Below are positions 16,950 through 25,527 of a DNA stretch of 38,473 bases, in pieces (within the stretch, counting starts at the first letter, position 1; each line of letters starts with the position of its first letter). Location: contig JBLHWY010000045.1 of NCBI GenBank assembly GCA_047629195.1, positions 1-38,473 of the forward strand, written 5' to 3'. The notes under the pieces are model-generated. The model was not told where the DNA came from, made no database searches, and saw nothing but the letters and a program-made list of their open reading frames with translations. Made by a program: the position numbers and the translations under genes. The stretch is from UBA4582 sp047629195 (GTDB lineage: Bacteria; Pseudomonadota; Gammaproteobacteria; Pseudomonadales; Azotimanducaceae).

Positions 16950-16979
16950 CGCTACCTATTACACTACCTATTGCACTAC
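16950..16979 (-). repeat. 12-bp tandem repeat across a stop codon
   Basis: On the minus strand GTAGTGCAATAG (16979-16968) is followed by GTAGTGTAATAG (16967-16956) and then a partial third unit GTAGCG (16955-16950). The first unit encodes the last residues Val-Val-Gln and the stop TAG of the 206-residue gene. The duplication places further in-frame TAA and TAG codons directly downstream. Confidence 0.8.
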
Positions 16980-17588
16980 GACCTGAAAACTGACTTCGCC
17001 AGAGTTCCCAGGTGGTACCTGTTCTATCATCCAGCGGATATTCGTGAAACGATCAGCGCTTGCAACTCGGCGATCCGTACCGCCTCCGAATACTGTCACT
17101 TCGTATGTTACGTCGCCTCTGGCGTTATAGTTTTCACCACCATCTGCCGAGTAAGCGATGTTAGACCCATCCCCTAGCGCAGTGTCGTCAACATACACTG
17201 TCAGTTCAGGGATTGGGTTTTCAATTCTAATTTCTGTTGCAGGCTCGTCACCGACATTCACATATGTAACCGTGTATTTGAGCTTTTCGCCTGGCTCTAT
17301 AATTTCTGCTTCGATCCAACGCGTCACATTTTGACCATTCTCTTCAATAATGACCTCTTTCGCGACCGACATGGCGAGCTGGATATTGGGGTCAGCGACC
17401 GCCATTGCTGGTGCCATAGCAGCTAAAAATATCATTTCCAAAAACATGAGCTTTGCTACCTTGCCAAATTTTGACTTGTGAAAATCTCGCCTGCTCAGAC
17501 CTTCATTACCCTCTCGTTCCGAAAAATGAGCACCCTGAACTTTGTGGGAACTCACCATTTCTAGTCGTTTTGCTAATAAGGTGTTCAT
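16968..17588 (-). CDS. Exported DUF11-type surface protein, 206 aa
   Basis: First gene of the surface operon. A basic N-terminal extension of about 45 residues precedes the hydrophobic segment KLMFLEMIFLAAMAPAMAVA, after which the mature protein begins at DPNIQLAMSVAKEVI. One DUF11 domain follows: GEKLKYTVTYVNVGDEPATE is the family signature (strand, then Asn/Gly turn), then IRIENPIPELTVYVDD, and the chain ends in the strand VSFQVVVQ. GGAG four bases before the ATG at 17588 supports this start. DUF11 domains are extracellular beta sandwiches of cell-surface proteins. No anchor or cysteine is present in the mature part. It may be a minor subunit or tip component, which is a guess from gene order. 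Confidence 0.82.
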   Translation of the reverse strand: MNTLLAKRLEMVSSHKVQGAHFSEREGNEGLSRRDFHKSKFGKVAKLMFLEMIFLAAMAPAMAVADPNIQLAMSVAKEVIIEENGQNVTRWIEAEIIEPGEKLKYTVTYVNVGDEPATEIRIENPIPELTVYVDDTALGDGSNIAYSADGGENYNARGDVTYEVTVFGGGTDRRVASADRFTNIRWMIEQVPPGNSGEVSFQVVVQ

Positions 17589-17609
17589 TTATCTCCGCCC
17601 TGCTTACTT

Positions 17610-17640
17610 ATCCGGCAATAGTATTATGACGATCCGGCAA
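17610..17640 (-). promoter_or_regulatory. Direct repeat operator candidate upstream of the surface operon
   Basis: ATCCGGCAA occurs at 17610-17618 and again at 17632-17640 in the same orientation, 22 bases apart, which is two helical turns. The pair lies just downstream of the predicted -10 box and before the ribosome site of the 206-residue gene. OmpR-type regulators usually bind direct repeats, so this could be an operator, but the regulator is not shown. Confidence 0.4.
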
Positions 17641-17641
17641 A

Positions 17642-17670
17642 ATTCTAGCCAATATAACGGGCAGCCACAA
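17642..17670 (-). promoter_or_regulatory. Candidate promoter of the surface-protein operon
   Basis: On the minus strand TTGTGG (17670-17665) and TAGAAT (17647-17642) are spaced by 17 bases. The -10 matches five of six consensus bases and the -35 three of six, which is typical of an activator-dependent promoter. The predicted start lies near 17635, giving a leader of about 45 bases. The remaining gap up to 17882 shows nothing else convincing. Confidence 0.4.
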
Positions 17671-17859
17671 GAAAAAATTTCAATAAAAATAGCCAGTTAA
17701 GACAACTTCCACAGAAACGAAATGAGGCTTGGCGACTAAACACCTGTGAGACGCATTTATGTCTCTACTAGAATTATATGAATGACAGTTAAGATAGATG
17801 TAAGCAAATTGTAAGAAAGGATGAGCGGCGAGATTATGGGTATCAACGGCACTGTAAAC

Positions 17860-17895
17860 CGATGAAAACGCTAGTAATTGTTTTAATTTTCATCG
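17860..17895 (-). other. Inverted repeat at the end of yheU
   Basis: CGATGAAAA (17860-17868) and TTTTCATCG (17887-17895) form a perfect 9-bp stem with an 18-base loop that encloses the stop codon of yheU. No T-run follows on the minus strand, so it is at best a weak terminator or an end-stabilising hairpin. Confidence 0.3.
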
Positions 17896-18095
17896 CTGGC
17901 GACTAGTGATGCCGAGCCAAGCTCAGCATCATATACAATATTCACCTGGCGATGCTCAAGCTGGCGCCTAATCTGGCTGACCTTTTCTGACAAGCTAAGC
18001 TCAACTGCGCCGTATTCGGTGCCTTCTCGAGTAATAAATTCTTCAATGATCCCTAGTAACGCATCTTCTGATAAAGAGTCCCAGGGGATAATCAT
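17883..18095 (-). CDS. yheU: UPF0270 family protein YheU
   Basis: A 70-residue protein that matches the YheU family from its first residues: MIIPWDSLSEDALLGIIEEF, then TREGTEYGAVELSLSEKVSQ and IRRQLEHRQVNIVYD. The start at 18095 is chosen because the family begins with M-[LI]-IPW. In-frame ATGs at 18104 and 18122 would add residues not seen in the family, and none of the three has a strong ribosome site. YheU is a small conserved gammaproteobacterial protein of unknown function. It separates the surface operon from the two-component genes and runs in the operon's direction, but it is probably independent of both. Confidence 0.88.
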   Translation of the reverse strand: MIIPWDSLSEDALLGIIEEFITREGTEYGAVELSLSEKVSQIRRQLEHRQVNIVYDAELGSASLVASDEN

Positions 18096-18298
18096 ATTGT
18101 CCATTAAGGTATGATATAACATGGGCAGCAGGAAATTAGAGGAATGCTAATAATATTTTGTGGGAATCACCTACAATGCAGCATGAAAAGAATAACAATC
18201 CCATCTTCGGCAAAAAAATGACTAAAGCGCATGAACTGCCAAAGCCAAAACAGCTAGATATGCATTATCCATGCAGAACAAACGACAACGGAGCATGA

Positions 18299-19009
18299 AT
18301 GACTGAGATAGAAGCCATTTTACTGGTGATAGAGGATGAACCCATTACCAGGACTCAGTTAGCGGCACACTTTCAACGTGAAGGGTATACTGTGTTAGCA
18401 AGAGAGAATGCTAGTGATGTGGAAGAAACCATCAAGAATGAAAATGTTGATATCTGTCTTATCGATATCAACCTACCTGGTAAAGACGGACTAACCCTCA
18501 CAAGAGAACTGAGATCTCGTTCCGACGTCGGCATCATACTTGTCACCGGAAAGGATGAACAAATTGATCGCATTGTCGGCCTCGAAAGCGGTGCCGACGA
18601 TTATGTCACAAAACCCTTTGACCCAAGAGAACTGTTATCACGAGTAAAGAACCTCCTTTGGCGGCTGCGAGCTCAACAACAGCAAAAGGCACAGGGGACT
18701 CAGCGGCATTTTGCTGACTGGACCCTAAACTTAAACAAGCGTGAACTCACAACACCTGCTGGCTTGGCCCAACCACTCTCTGCGGGAGAGTTTCATTTAC
18801 TGCTGGCACTCATGGATAGCGCGGGGGAAGCGCTCAACCGCGATCAACTAATGAACAAGATTCGCAACAGGGAATGGTACCCCGATGACCGCTATATTGA
18901 CGTCCTAGTCGGCCAAGTTCGCAGAAAGTTCAGAGCGCATGATCCAAGCACCACCTTTATTAGCACAATTCATGGCACGGGCTACCTGTTCGCACCGGCC
19001 GTAAACTAG
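18299..19009 (+). CDS. OmpR/PhoB-family response regulator (TorR/ArcA-like)
   Basis: A 236-residue response regulator. The receiver domain (about residues 5-120) has the acidic pocket E12-D13, the phosphoacceptor Asp56 in DICLIDINLPGKDG, and the switch lysine in VTKPFDPRELL. The C-terminal winged helix (about 140-233) contains RDQLMNKIRNREWYPDDR and IDVLVGQVRRKFR, close to the TorR/ArcA branch of OmpR regulators. ACGGAG five bases before the ATG supports the start. It is followed after 17 bases by the giant hybrid kinase, which ends in an HPt domain, so it is the expected terminal acceptor of that relay. Target genes are unknown; the nearby surface operon is a candidate. Confidence 0.92.
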   Translation: MTEIEAILLVIEDEPITRTQLAAHFQREGYTVLARENASDVEETIKNENVDICLIDINLPGKDGLTLTRELRSRSDVGIILVTGKDEQIDRIVGLESGADDYVTKPFDPRELLSRVKNLLWRLRAQQQQKAQGTQRHFADWTLNLNKRELTTPAGLAQPLSAGEFHLLLALMDSAGEALNRDQLMNKIRNREWYPDDRYIDVLVGQVRRKFRAHDPSTTFISTIHGTGYLFAPAVN

Positions 19010-19026
19010 CCTTCCGTGCCCAGCTT

Positions 19027-22000
19027 ATGATGACAATCAGTGGCTATGAAAACCTCCGACTGATTCAAAAGAGCAGTAATACCGAGGTATTCGCTGGCAA
19101 CAGAACCACTGATCAAAAGCCAGTTCTTCTCAGAACTCACCGACGGGACACCGTAACTCCAAACCAAATCGCAAATTATCAGAGCGAGTTTACGCTCTTA
19201 GGTGAACTAAATTCGAGTTACATCTGTAAACCTCTTGAGCTGTTGGAGCACAATGATTTACCTATTCTAGTACTAGAAGCTACACCGGGACTAACCTTCA
19301 AAGACTACTTGGACGAGTACAACCCAACCTACACTGACAGTATCAAAATCGCTCTTAGCATTACTCGCGGCATCGACTATTTACACGGCAAAAACATCAT
19401 CCACAAAAATATTAGTCCTGAAAATATTAGGCTTGATCCTGTTTCACTTCATGCGACTTTTTTTGGTTTCAGCATAGCAACTCATCAAACGACAATGAAA
19501 CATCGCCCTCATGAATCCAGCCATTTTGAGGGTAGATTAGGTTATATTTCACCAGAACAAACAGGCCGACTAAATAGAACCGTAGATTACCGAACAGACT
19601 ATTATTCGCTCGGCATCCTTCTTTATGAGCTTGTCACTGGCAAGCCCGCATTCCCGCTAGAAGATCCGTTACATTCGATTTATAACCATATCGTGGCGAC
19701 ACCAGTGTCCCCCCTTAGTCTAAATTCCAATGTCTCCAAGGAACTAGACAAAGTCATCATGAAACTTCTGGAAAAAATGCCAGAAAACAGATATCAAAGT
19801 ATTTTTGCAATCCAACAGGACTTGCAAGCATGTCTGCAACGATTAGCAAACCCAAATAATGCTAATGCTGTGTTCTCGGTGGCGGTTGACGACATCCCAG
19901 AGAAGCTAACAATTTCAGAAGTGCTTGTAGGTCGCAAGGCACAATTCTCCCAATTAGAAGAAGCATTTGAAAGAGCAAGGATAGGGAGCACAGAAATCGT
20001 TGTCTGTTCTGGGAGTTTCGGTTCGGGAAAGTCGAGTTTCATCAGAGAACAACTCAAAGATATTATTGCTGCGGATGGGTTCTACATTAGCGCCAGCCAG
20101 GACTCCTCTGGTCAGGATATACCTTATTCGATTATATCCTCGCTCTTGAAGGATATGATAAAGAGCATCATTACAAGACCTGATCTAACGAGTATAAAAC
20201 AGTCCCTGCAATATGAGTTGCAACAGGATATCGATATTTTACTTGAGCTCGCTCCTGAACTAGACCTGCTACTAGAACCTCGCCAGACTGGCGTTACATC
20301 TCTAGCACCAATAGAAGCCAGGGCTAAACTCTCCAGAAGTTTGACAACATTAATAAAAGTGCTCAACAGGGACAAAAGTCCCCTGGTGATGAGCATCGAT
20401 AATATTCACTGGATAGACCAGGCTTCAATAAAATTACTTGCAACGATGCTAAGAGATCAACCTATACCGAACTTACTTGCGATATGCACGCTTCAGCCTG
20501 ATCTGAGCATGGAGGAAGAAGCACTGCAACAGCTTCCCAACATCGTTGGAAACTTTCACAACATCACAGAAATTAGAATTTCGAGCCTCACAACAGCCGA
20601 TATTGCGACCCTAATCTCACAATCGACTTATAGATCAAGGGCTGAATCATTGCCACTTGCGGAGATCGTCAGCGCAAAGACCGGGGGTAACGCGTCTTCG
20701 GTGCGGACTTTTTTAGAAAAACTCGATGAAGAAGGTATTATCTACTTTGACAGGAAGCATCGAGAATGGAACTGGGACTTGCCAAAAGCAAAAGAGCAAA
20801 ACCCTACAGCTATGGTTAGCCAACAGCTGGCAAAGAACTTCAGTCAATTTAACGAACTCACAACGTCAATATTACAGGTCGCCGCCTGCTATGGTTTAGA
20901 ATTTGACCTATCAATACTTAGTGATGTTGTTGGCATTACGCAACAAGAAATAGCAAATAACTTACTCCCAACGCTGAAAGCAGGGTATGTCACAAGCCTG
21001 CCCTCCTTCGCATCCAACCAACGACAAGTCAGTAGCTACAAATTTTCTCATGTGGACATCCAGCAGGCCGCTTACAGTCAATTAGACTTAAATAAAAAAA
21101 GAGAATATCACGAAAAATTGGGGTTGATACTGCTCGCTAGAACTTCCAAAACACCAGCGGACAACATCTTTGAAATCGTCATTCAACTCAATTGCGTTAT
21201 CGGTCATCAATCATCCGCTGGGCTAAGTTCACAGCAATTATCCAAGCTAAATACACTGGCAGGAGAAAAAGCGCAATCTTCCGCAGCCTTTCATGCGGCA
21301 TTTAAATATTTTAAAACGGCAATTTTTCTACTCGGTCAAAACCCCTGGACAGAGTACGAAGATTGCCTACACCTGCACCAGCAAGCCTCTGAGAACGCTT
21401 ACCTATGCAGAGATAAAGACCAACTGAAGGTTTTGCTCGAATCGATCCATAAAAATGCTCATTCCATATTGGATGAATCACTCGCCTACGAACTTGAAAT
21501 AAGGAGTTTGATTGCTGAAGATCGCATTACTGAAGCGCTTGATCTCGGGTTTGAATTACTCAAGCAATTAAAGGTCAAACTGCCAAACAGCCTCAATTCG
21601 CCGCTCACATATTGGATGGCATTAAAATTGGTTCTCAACACTTCCCTATTGTCCGAAACCACGCTCGATAACTCCAAGAAAATGACAGACCCTAAATTTC
21701 TAGCAGCAATGCGAATTCTTATGATTCTCATTCATGCCAGTTACGTCCGTGGTAGCAACTTCACTGGGGTCTTGGTCATAAAAGCTAACGAACTATCTCT
21801 CAAGTATGGCAATGCGCCAGAGTCATATCATGCATACCCAATGTTTGGTGCAGCGCTGATTGGGCTCTTTGGCGCCATTGATACAGGATACAAATTTGGC
21901 AAAGTAGCCTTACACCGTATTAACGAACAAGATAGATCGCTGCAGTGCAAAACCTTGACACTAGTGCATAGCTTTATTTTTGTTTGGAAACATCACCTGA

Positions 22001-25000
22001 ACAAAACGATAGAGCCCTCAAATGAAGCTTATAGACTTGGAATGGATGCGGGTGATGTCGAGTTTGCGTTGATAGCAGCAATCACTGGCTGTGCAAAGTC
22101 ATTTCTCGTGGGCCAGAACCTTTATACGATCGAAGCTAATCTGGCGAAATATAATAAAACTGCCGCCGAGTTTAATCAGCGGCCGATTTTTAGCATGGGT
22201 TCTATTTATCAACAAGTTACCCGTAACCTTATGTCTGACACGCCACAGCCTTGGGTGCTTGATGGTGATATCTACCAAGAATTCAAACAGCTACCCATTC
22301 TCGAGCAACGAGGGGATGAATCGAGCATCGCAAATCTCTTCATCACCAAAACCTATGTTGCGGTTATGTTCAGACAATACGCACTTGCAAGAGAATTTGC
22401 TGCTGAAGCCAGAAAACACTTCAGCTCGGTTATCGCATCTCCAGCAGTGCCATTTTTCATCATTTACGAATCTCTGGCGCTCGCGGGGGAATTGAAAAAT
22501 GGATCTCCGATGCAGAAATTGACATGGAATTTGAGACTCAAGCTCAACCTCCAGCACCTTCGAAAATGGCGGTACCACGCGCCAGAGAACATCACGCAGG
22601 GCTACTACCTTATCTTGGCGGAAATACAGCGCTCAAAACATAACCCGCAAAAGGCAACGGATTATTATGAACTGGCTATTGCAGCAGCGAAAGAAAATGG
22701 ATACCTGAAAGAGCAAAGTTTAGCTAATGAATTTGCGGGGAGATTTCATCTTGCAGCCGGTAAAACAGATCTCGCAACACATTACCTTCAAGCGGCAAAT
22801 GCTGCTTACACCAAATGGGGTGCAATGAATAAAGTGGCGACCCTGACACGAGAATTTGAATACCTTATAGGGCACCAATCTATCTCCCTATCAGAAGAAG
22901 AAGTCTATGCAGCAGAAGGCTCGGCCAACCAAGCTTTTCAAAGTCAGCAAAATCACACTGGCAGCTCTCTCGATCTCGCTTCAGTTATTAAGGCATCCCA
23001 GGTTTTAGCTGGAGAAATTGTTCTAGAAGAATTGTTGAAACGGTTGATGCAATTGGTGCTAGAGAACGCAGGTGCCCACACTGCTCATTTGCTATTGAAC
23101 CAATCGGGCGCCTTACAACAACAGATTATCACCTCCTTCAACGGAAAAGATATCGAGCACGACCTTTTAGAGCGCCCCTTAGACAGCTTAACTAATTTGC
23201 CGCTATCGGTGGTCAGGTATGTTGCTCGAACCCAGGAAGACCTTGTGCTAAATGACAGTCGCGAACAAGATGGGTTCGCGCAGGATGAGTACCTACTGCG
23301 CGAAAAACCTAAGTCAATACTTTGCATTCCTATTCTTAGCAAAGCTCACTTAACAGGGGTGCTCTATCTTGAAAATCTCCATACAACTTATGCTTTTACG
23401 GAAGAGCGCGTAACGTTATTAAAGCTATTAGCTTCTCAATCTGCGATCGCCATTGACAATGCCAAGCTGTACCAACAACTTAGCGCCTCAAGAAACAAAT
23501 ATTTGTCCTTGTATCAAAACGCGGTTGAAGGGATATTTGAGCTGAACGGCGAGGGCTTGATTACAAACATCAATCCCGCTGCAGCAGAACTACTAGGATT
23601 TGAATCATCCGATGACATTCTCAACAGGATCGATTTGAATCTCCAAGATATTTTTCTTCATCCGGAAGAACTATCGCAACTAACTCGAATATTACTAGAA
23701 AACCAACGTATCCTGGGCTACGAAACGAGATTACGAAAAGTAAACGGCGACCTAATTTGGGTTGATCTTTCAGCCCACCTAATATTTAACTCAGCAGGAG
23801 ACTTGAGCTATGTCGAAGGCTCATTCATTGACGTTACTGAAAGAAAGCTGAGGCAAGAAGCTGAGCGAGCCACTCAACTTGCGGAAGCGGCAACCAAAGC
23901 AAAAAGCGATTTCCTGGCAAACATGAGCCATGAAATCAGAACGCCGATGAACGCTATCATGGGCTATACAGATCTCGCACTCATCACGCCGTTAACTTCA
24001 CAGCAGGCAAACTACTTAAAAACTATCAGAAGCTCTTCAACTCATCTACTGCGTGTAATCAACGATATTCTTGATATTTCGAAAATCGAGTCAGGAAAAA
24101 TCGAGCTTCAGTTAACCCCCTTTTCACTCGCGGACCTACTATACGGCCTGGAAAAACTATTTCACTTATCCGCTAATGAAAAACAGCTCAAGCTCACCTT
24201 TTCAGCTTTTGATGACAAAACCAATTTTGTCGGTGATCCTGTGCGAATTGGCCAAGTACTTATTAACCTCATCAGCAATGCAATCAAATATACTGATAGC
24301 GGTTCGATTACAATCAACGCGTCATGTTCGACGATTGTTGAAAATCAGACAAAACTCACATTTTCAATAAAAGATACTGGATCAGGAATCGCTGAGTCGC
24401 GTTTTGATTCGATTTTCGAATCATTTACCCAAGGGGGACCAGCTGAGAAAGAAGAAGCTGGCACAGGACTTGGCCTAGCAATATCTAAACAGCTCGTCGA
24501 TATGATGGGCGGAGAGTTTAGCGTTGAGAGCAAGCTTGGATATGGTTCAACCTTTTCATTTTTTGTCGCAATTGGTGCCAACCAAAAATCTGGTAAAGCA
24601 GAAAAGCAGCAAGCTTTTCGGGTCACGGCATCAGGGGCTGCTCAATCCCGAACTGGTTTAATACAAGGTATGAAGATACTTTTGGTAGAAGACAACATCA
24701 TCAATCAGAAACTCGCTAGCGAAGTATTGAAAGAAGCAGGGGCAGAAATAACCCTGGCCGACAACGGAGATGAGGCTCTCTCAGCGCTAAAAACAGACAA
24801 GTTTGATCTCGTTCTTATGGATATGAGAATGCCTGTTATGGACGGTCTTGAAGCCATAAAACGAATACGTTCACAACAACAGTACCGAAGGCTACCCGTT
24901 ATCGCACTTTCCGCAGGCGTACTTCAGTCAGAATTAGAAGAGGCTTTGGAAAGTGGTTTTGATCAGTATCTGACGAAGCCAATAGATTTCAACATGCTGA

Positions 25001-25527
25001 TAGACCTACTAGCCGATATCAAGGAAAGAACGTTTTCCGAGCAATTAGAACCGTCGGTGCTCCCCGGCGATCGTAACGATCACATTGGGCTCTATCCAAA
25101 AGACAGCGAATTGTTATCCACTCGAAAGATACCGATCACGCACGATCACGAGGAGATAACTATCTCAGATAACAACCCGTTCACAATTGCCCTTCAAAAC
25201 CATAGCGGCGATACAGAGTTTTTGAAAGCACTACTAGGTGATTTCCTAAATTTCTATCGCCACGCGGGTGAAGAACTCGAAGCCTTCATAAAAGAACCCT
25301 CGCATGATGAACAGGCGATAAGACTCGCGCATAACCTTGCAGGTGTATCGGGTAGTTTTGGCGCAATGGATCTTGTCAATAGTGCCAGGGCACTGGAGAA
25401 ATCTCTAACGATAGGTGATGGCCAAGCTGAACATCACCTAACGGATTTGCGTGCAGCTTTGGATCAGTTTATTAAAGAAATCAACCTGTTTCGCTCAGAC
25501 AATCAGATCAATTCGGCAAATTCATAA
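19027..25527 (+). CDS. Giant cytosolic hybrid sensor kinase with pseudokinase, AAA, GAF, PAS, HisKA, REC and HPt domains
   Basis: A 2166-residue protein with no signal peptide or membrane helix. Order: protein-kinase-like domain (about 6-270, with GYISPEQTGRLNR); AAA/NACHT-like ATPase (about 300-560; Walker A G329-S-F-G-S-G-K335-S, Walker B-like MSIDNIHWID); helical repeat region (about 560-1310); GAF (about 1315-1481); PAS (about 1488-1608); HisKA with His1635 in NMSHEIRTPMN; HATPase (about 1725-1845; N-box ISNAIKYT and G-boxes DTGSGIA, GTGLGLA); REC with Asp1932 in VLMDMRMPVMDG; HPt with His2102 in RLAHNLAGVSGSFG. The relay is complete. The kinase-like domain lacks its usual catalytic residues: Arg36 for the beta3 Lys, Asn128 for the catalytic Asp, and G147-F-S for DFG. 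The signal is unknown and must be sensed in the cytosol. Cotranscribed with the response regulator. Confidence 0.93.
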   Translation: MMTISGYENLRLIQKSSNTEVFAGNRTTDQKPVLLRTHRRDTVTPNQIANYQSEFTLLGELNSSYICKPLELLEHNDLPILVLEATPGLTFKDYLDEYNPTYTDSIKIALSITRGIDYLHGKNIIHKNISPENIRLDPVSLHATFFGFSIATHQTTMKHRPHESSHFEGRLGYISPEQTGRLNRTVDYRTDYYSLGILLYELVTGKPAFPLEDPLHSIYNHIVATPVSPLSLNSNVSKELDKVIMKLLEKMPENRYQSIFAIQQDLQACLQRLANPNNANAVFSVAVDDIPEKLTISEVLVGRKAQFSQLEEAFERARIGSTEIVVCSGSFGSGKSSFIREQLKDIIAADGFYISASQDSSGQDIPYSIISSLLKDMIKSIITRPDLTSIKQSLQYELQQDIDILLELAPELDLLLEPRQTGVTSLAPIEARAKLSRSLTTLIKVLNRDKSPLVMSIDNIHWIDQASIKLLATMLRDQPIPNLLAICTLQPDLSMEEEALQQLPNIVGNFHNITEIRISSLTTADIATLISQSTYRSRAESLPLAEIVSAKTGGNASSVRTFLEKLDEEGIIYFDRKHREWNWDLPKAKEQNPTAMVSQQLAKNFSQFNELTTSILQVAACYGLEFDLSILSDVVGITQQEIANNLLPTLKAGYVTSLPSFASNQRQVSSYKFSHVDIQQAAYSQLDLNKKREYHEKLGLILLARTSKTPADNIFEIVIQLNCVIGHQSSAGLSSQQLSKLNTLAGEKAQSSAAFHAAFKYFKTAIFLLGQNPWTEYEDCLHLHQQASENAYLCRDKDQLKVLLESIHKNAHSILDESLAYELEIRSLIAEDRITEALDLGFELLKQLKVKLPNSLNSPLTYWMALKLVLNTSLLSETTLDNSKKMTDPKFLAAMRILMILIHASYVRGSNFTGVLVIKANELSLKYGNAPESYHAYPMFGAALIGLFGAIDTGYKFGKVALHRINEQDRSLQCKTLTLVHSFIFVWKHHLNKTIEPSNEAYRLGMDAGDVEFALIAAITGCAKSFLVGQNLYTIEANLAKYNKTAAEFNQRPIFSMGSIYQQVTRNLMSDTPQPWVLDGDIYQEFKQLPILEQRGDESSIANLFITKTYVAVMFRQYALAREFAAEARKHFSSVIASPAVPFFIIYESLALAGELKNGSPMQKLTWNLRLKLNLQHLRKWRYHAPENITQGYYLILAEIQRSKHNPQKATDYYELAIAAAKENGYLKEQSLANEFAGRFHLAAGKTDLATHYLQAANAAYTKWGAMNKVATLTREFEYLIGHQSISLSEEEVYAAEGSANQAFQSQQNHTGSSLDLASVIKASQVLAGEIVLEELLKRLMQLVLENAGAHTAHLLLNQSGALQQQIITSFNGKDIEHDLLERPLDSLTNLPLSVVRYVARTQEDLVLNDSREQDGFAQDEYLLREKPKSILCIPILSKAHLTGVLYLENLHTTYAFTEERVTLLKLLASQSAIAIDNAKLYQQLSASRNKYLSLYQNAVEGIFELNGEGLITNINPAAAELLGFESSDDILNRIDLNLQDIFLHPEELSQLTRILLENQRILGYETRLRKVNGDLIWVDLSAHLIFNSAGDLSYVEGSFIDVTERKLRQEAERATQLAEAATKAKSDFLANMSHEIRTPMNAIMGYTDLALITPLTSQQANYLKTIRSSSTHLLRVINDILDISKIESGKIELQLTPFSLADLLYGLEKLFHLSANEKQLKLTFSAFDDKTNFVGDPVRIGQVLINLISNAIKYTDSGSITINASCSTIVENQTKLTFSIKDTGSGIAESRFDSIFESFTQGGPAEKEEAGTGLGLAISKQLVDMMGGEFSVESKLGYGSTFSFFVAIGANQKSGKAEKQQAFRVTASGAAQSRTGLIQGMKILLVEDNIINQKLASEVLKEAGAEITLADNGDEALSALKTDKFDLVLMDMRMPVMDGLEAIKRIRSQQQYRRLPVIALSAGVLQSELEEALESGFDQYLTKPIDFNMLIDLLADIKERTFSEQLEPSVLPGDRNDHIGLYPKDSELLSTRKIPITHDHEEITISDNNPFTIALQNHSGDTEFLKALLGDFLNFYRHAGEELEAFIKEPSHDEQAIRLAHNLAGVSGSFGAMDLVNSARALEKSLTIGDGQAEHHLTDLRAALDQFIKEINLFRSDNQINSANS

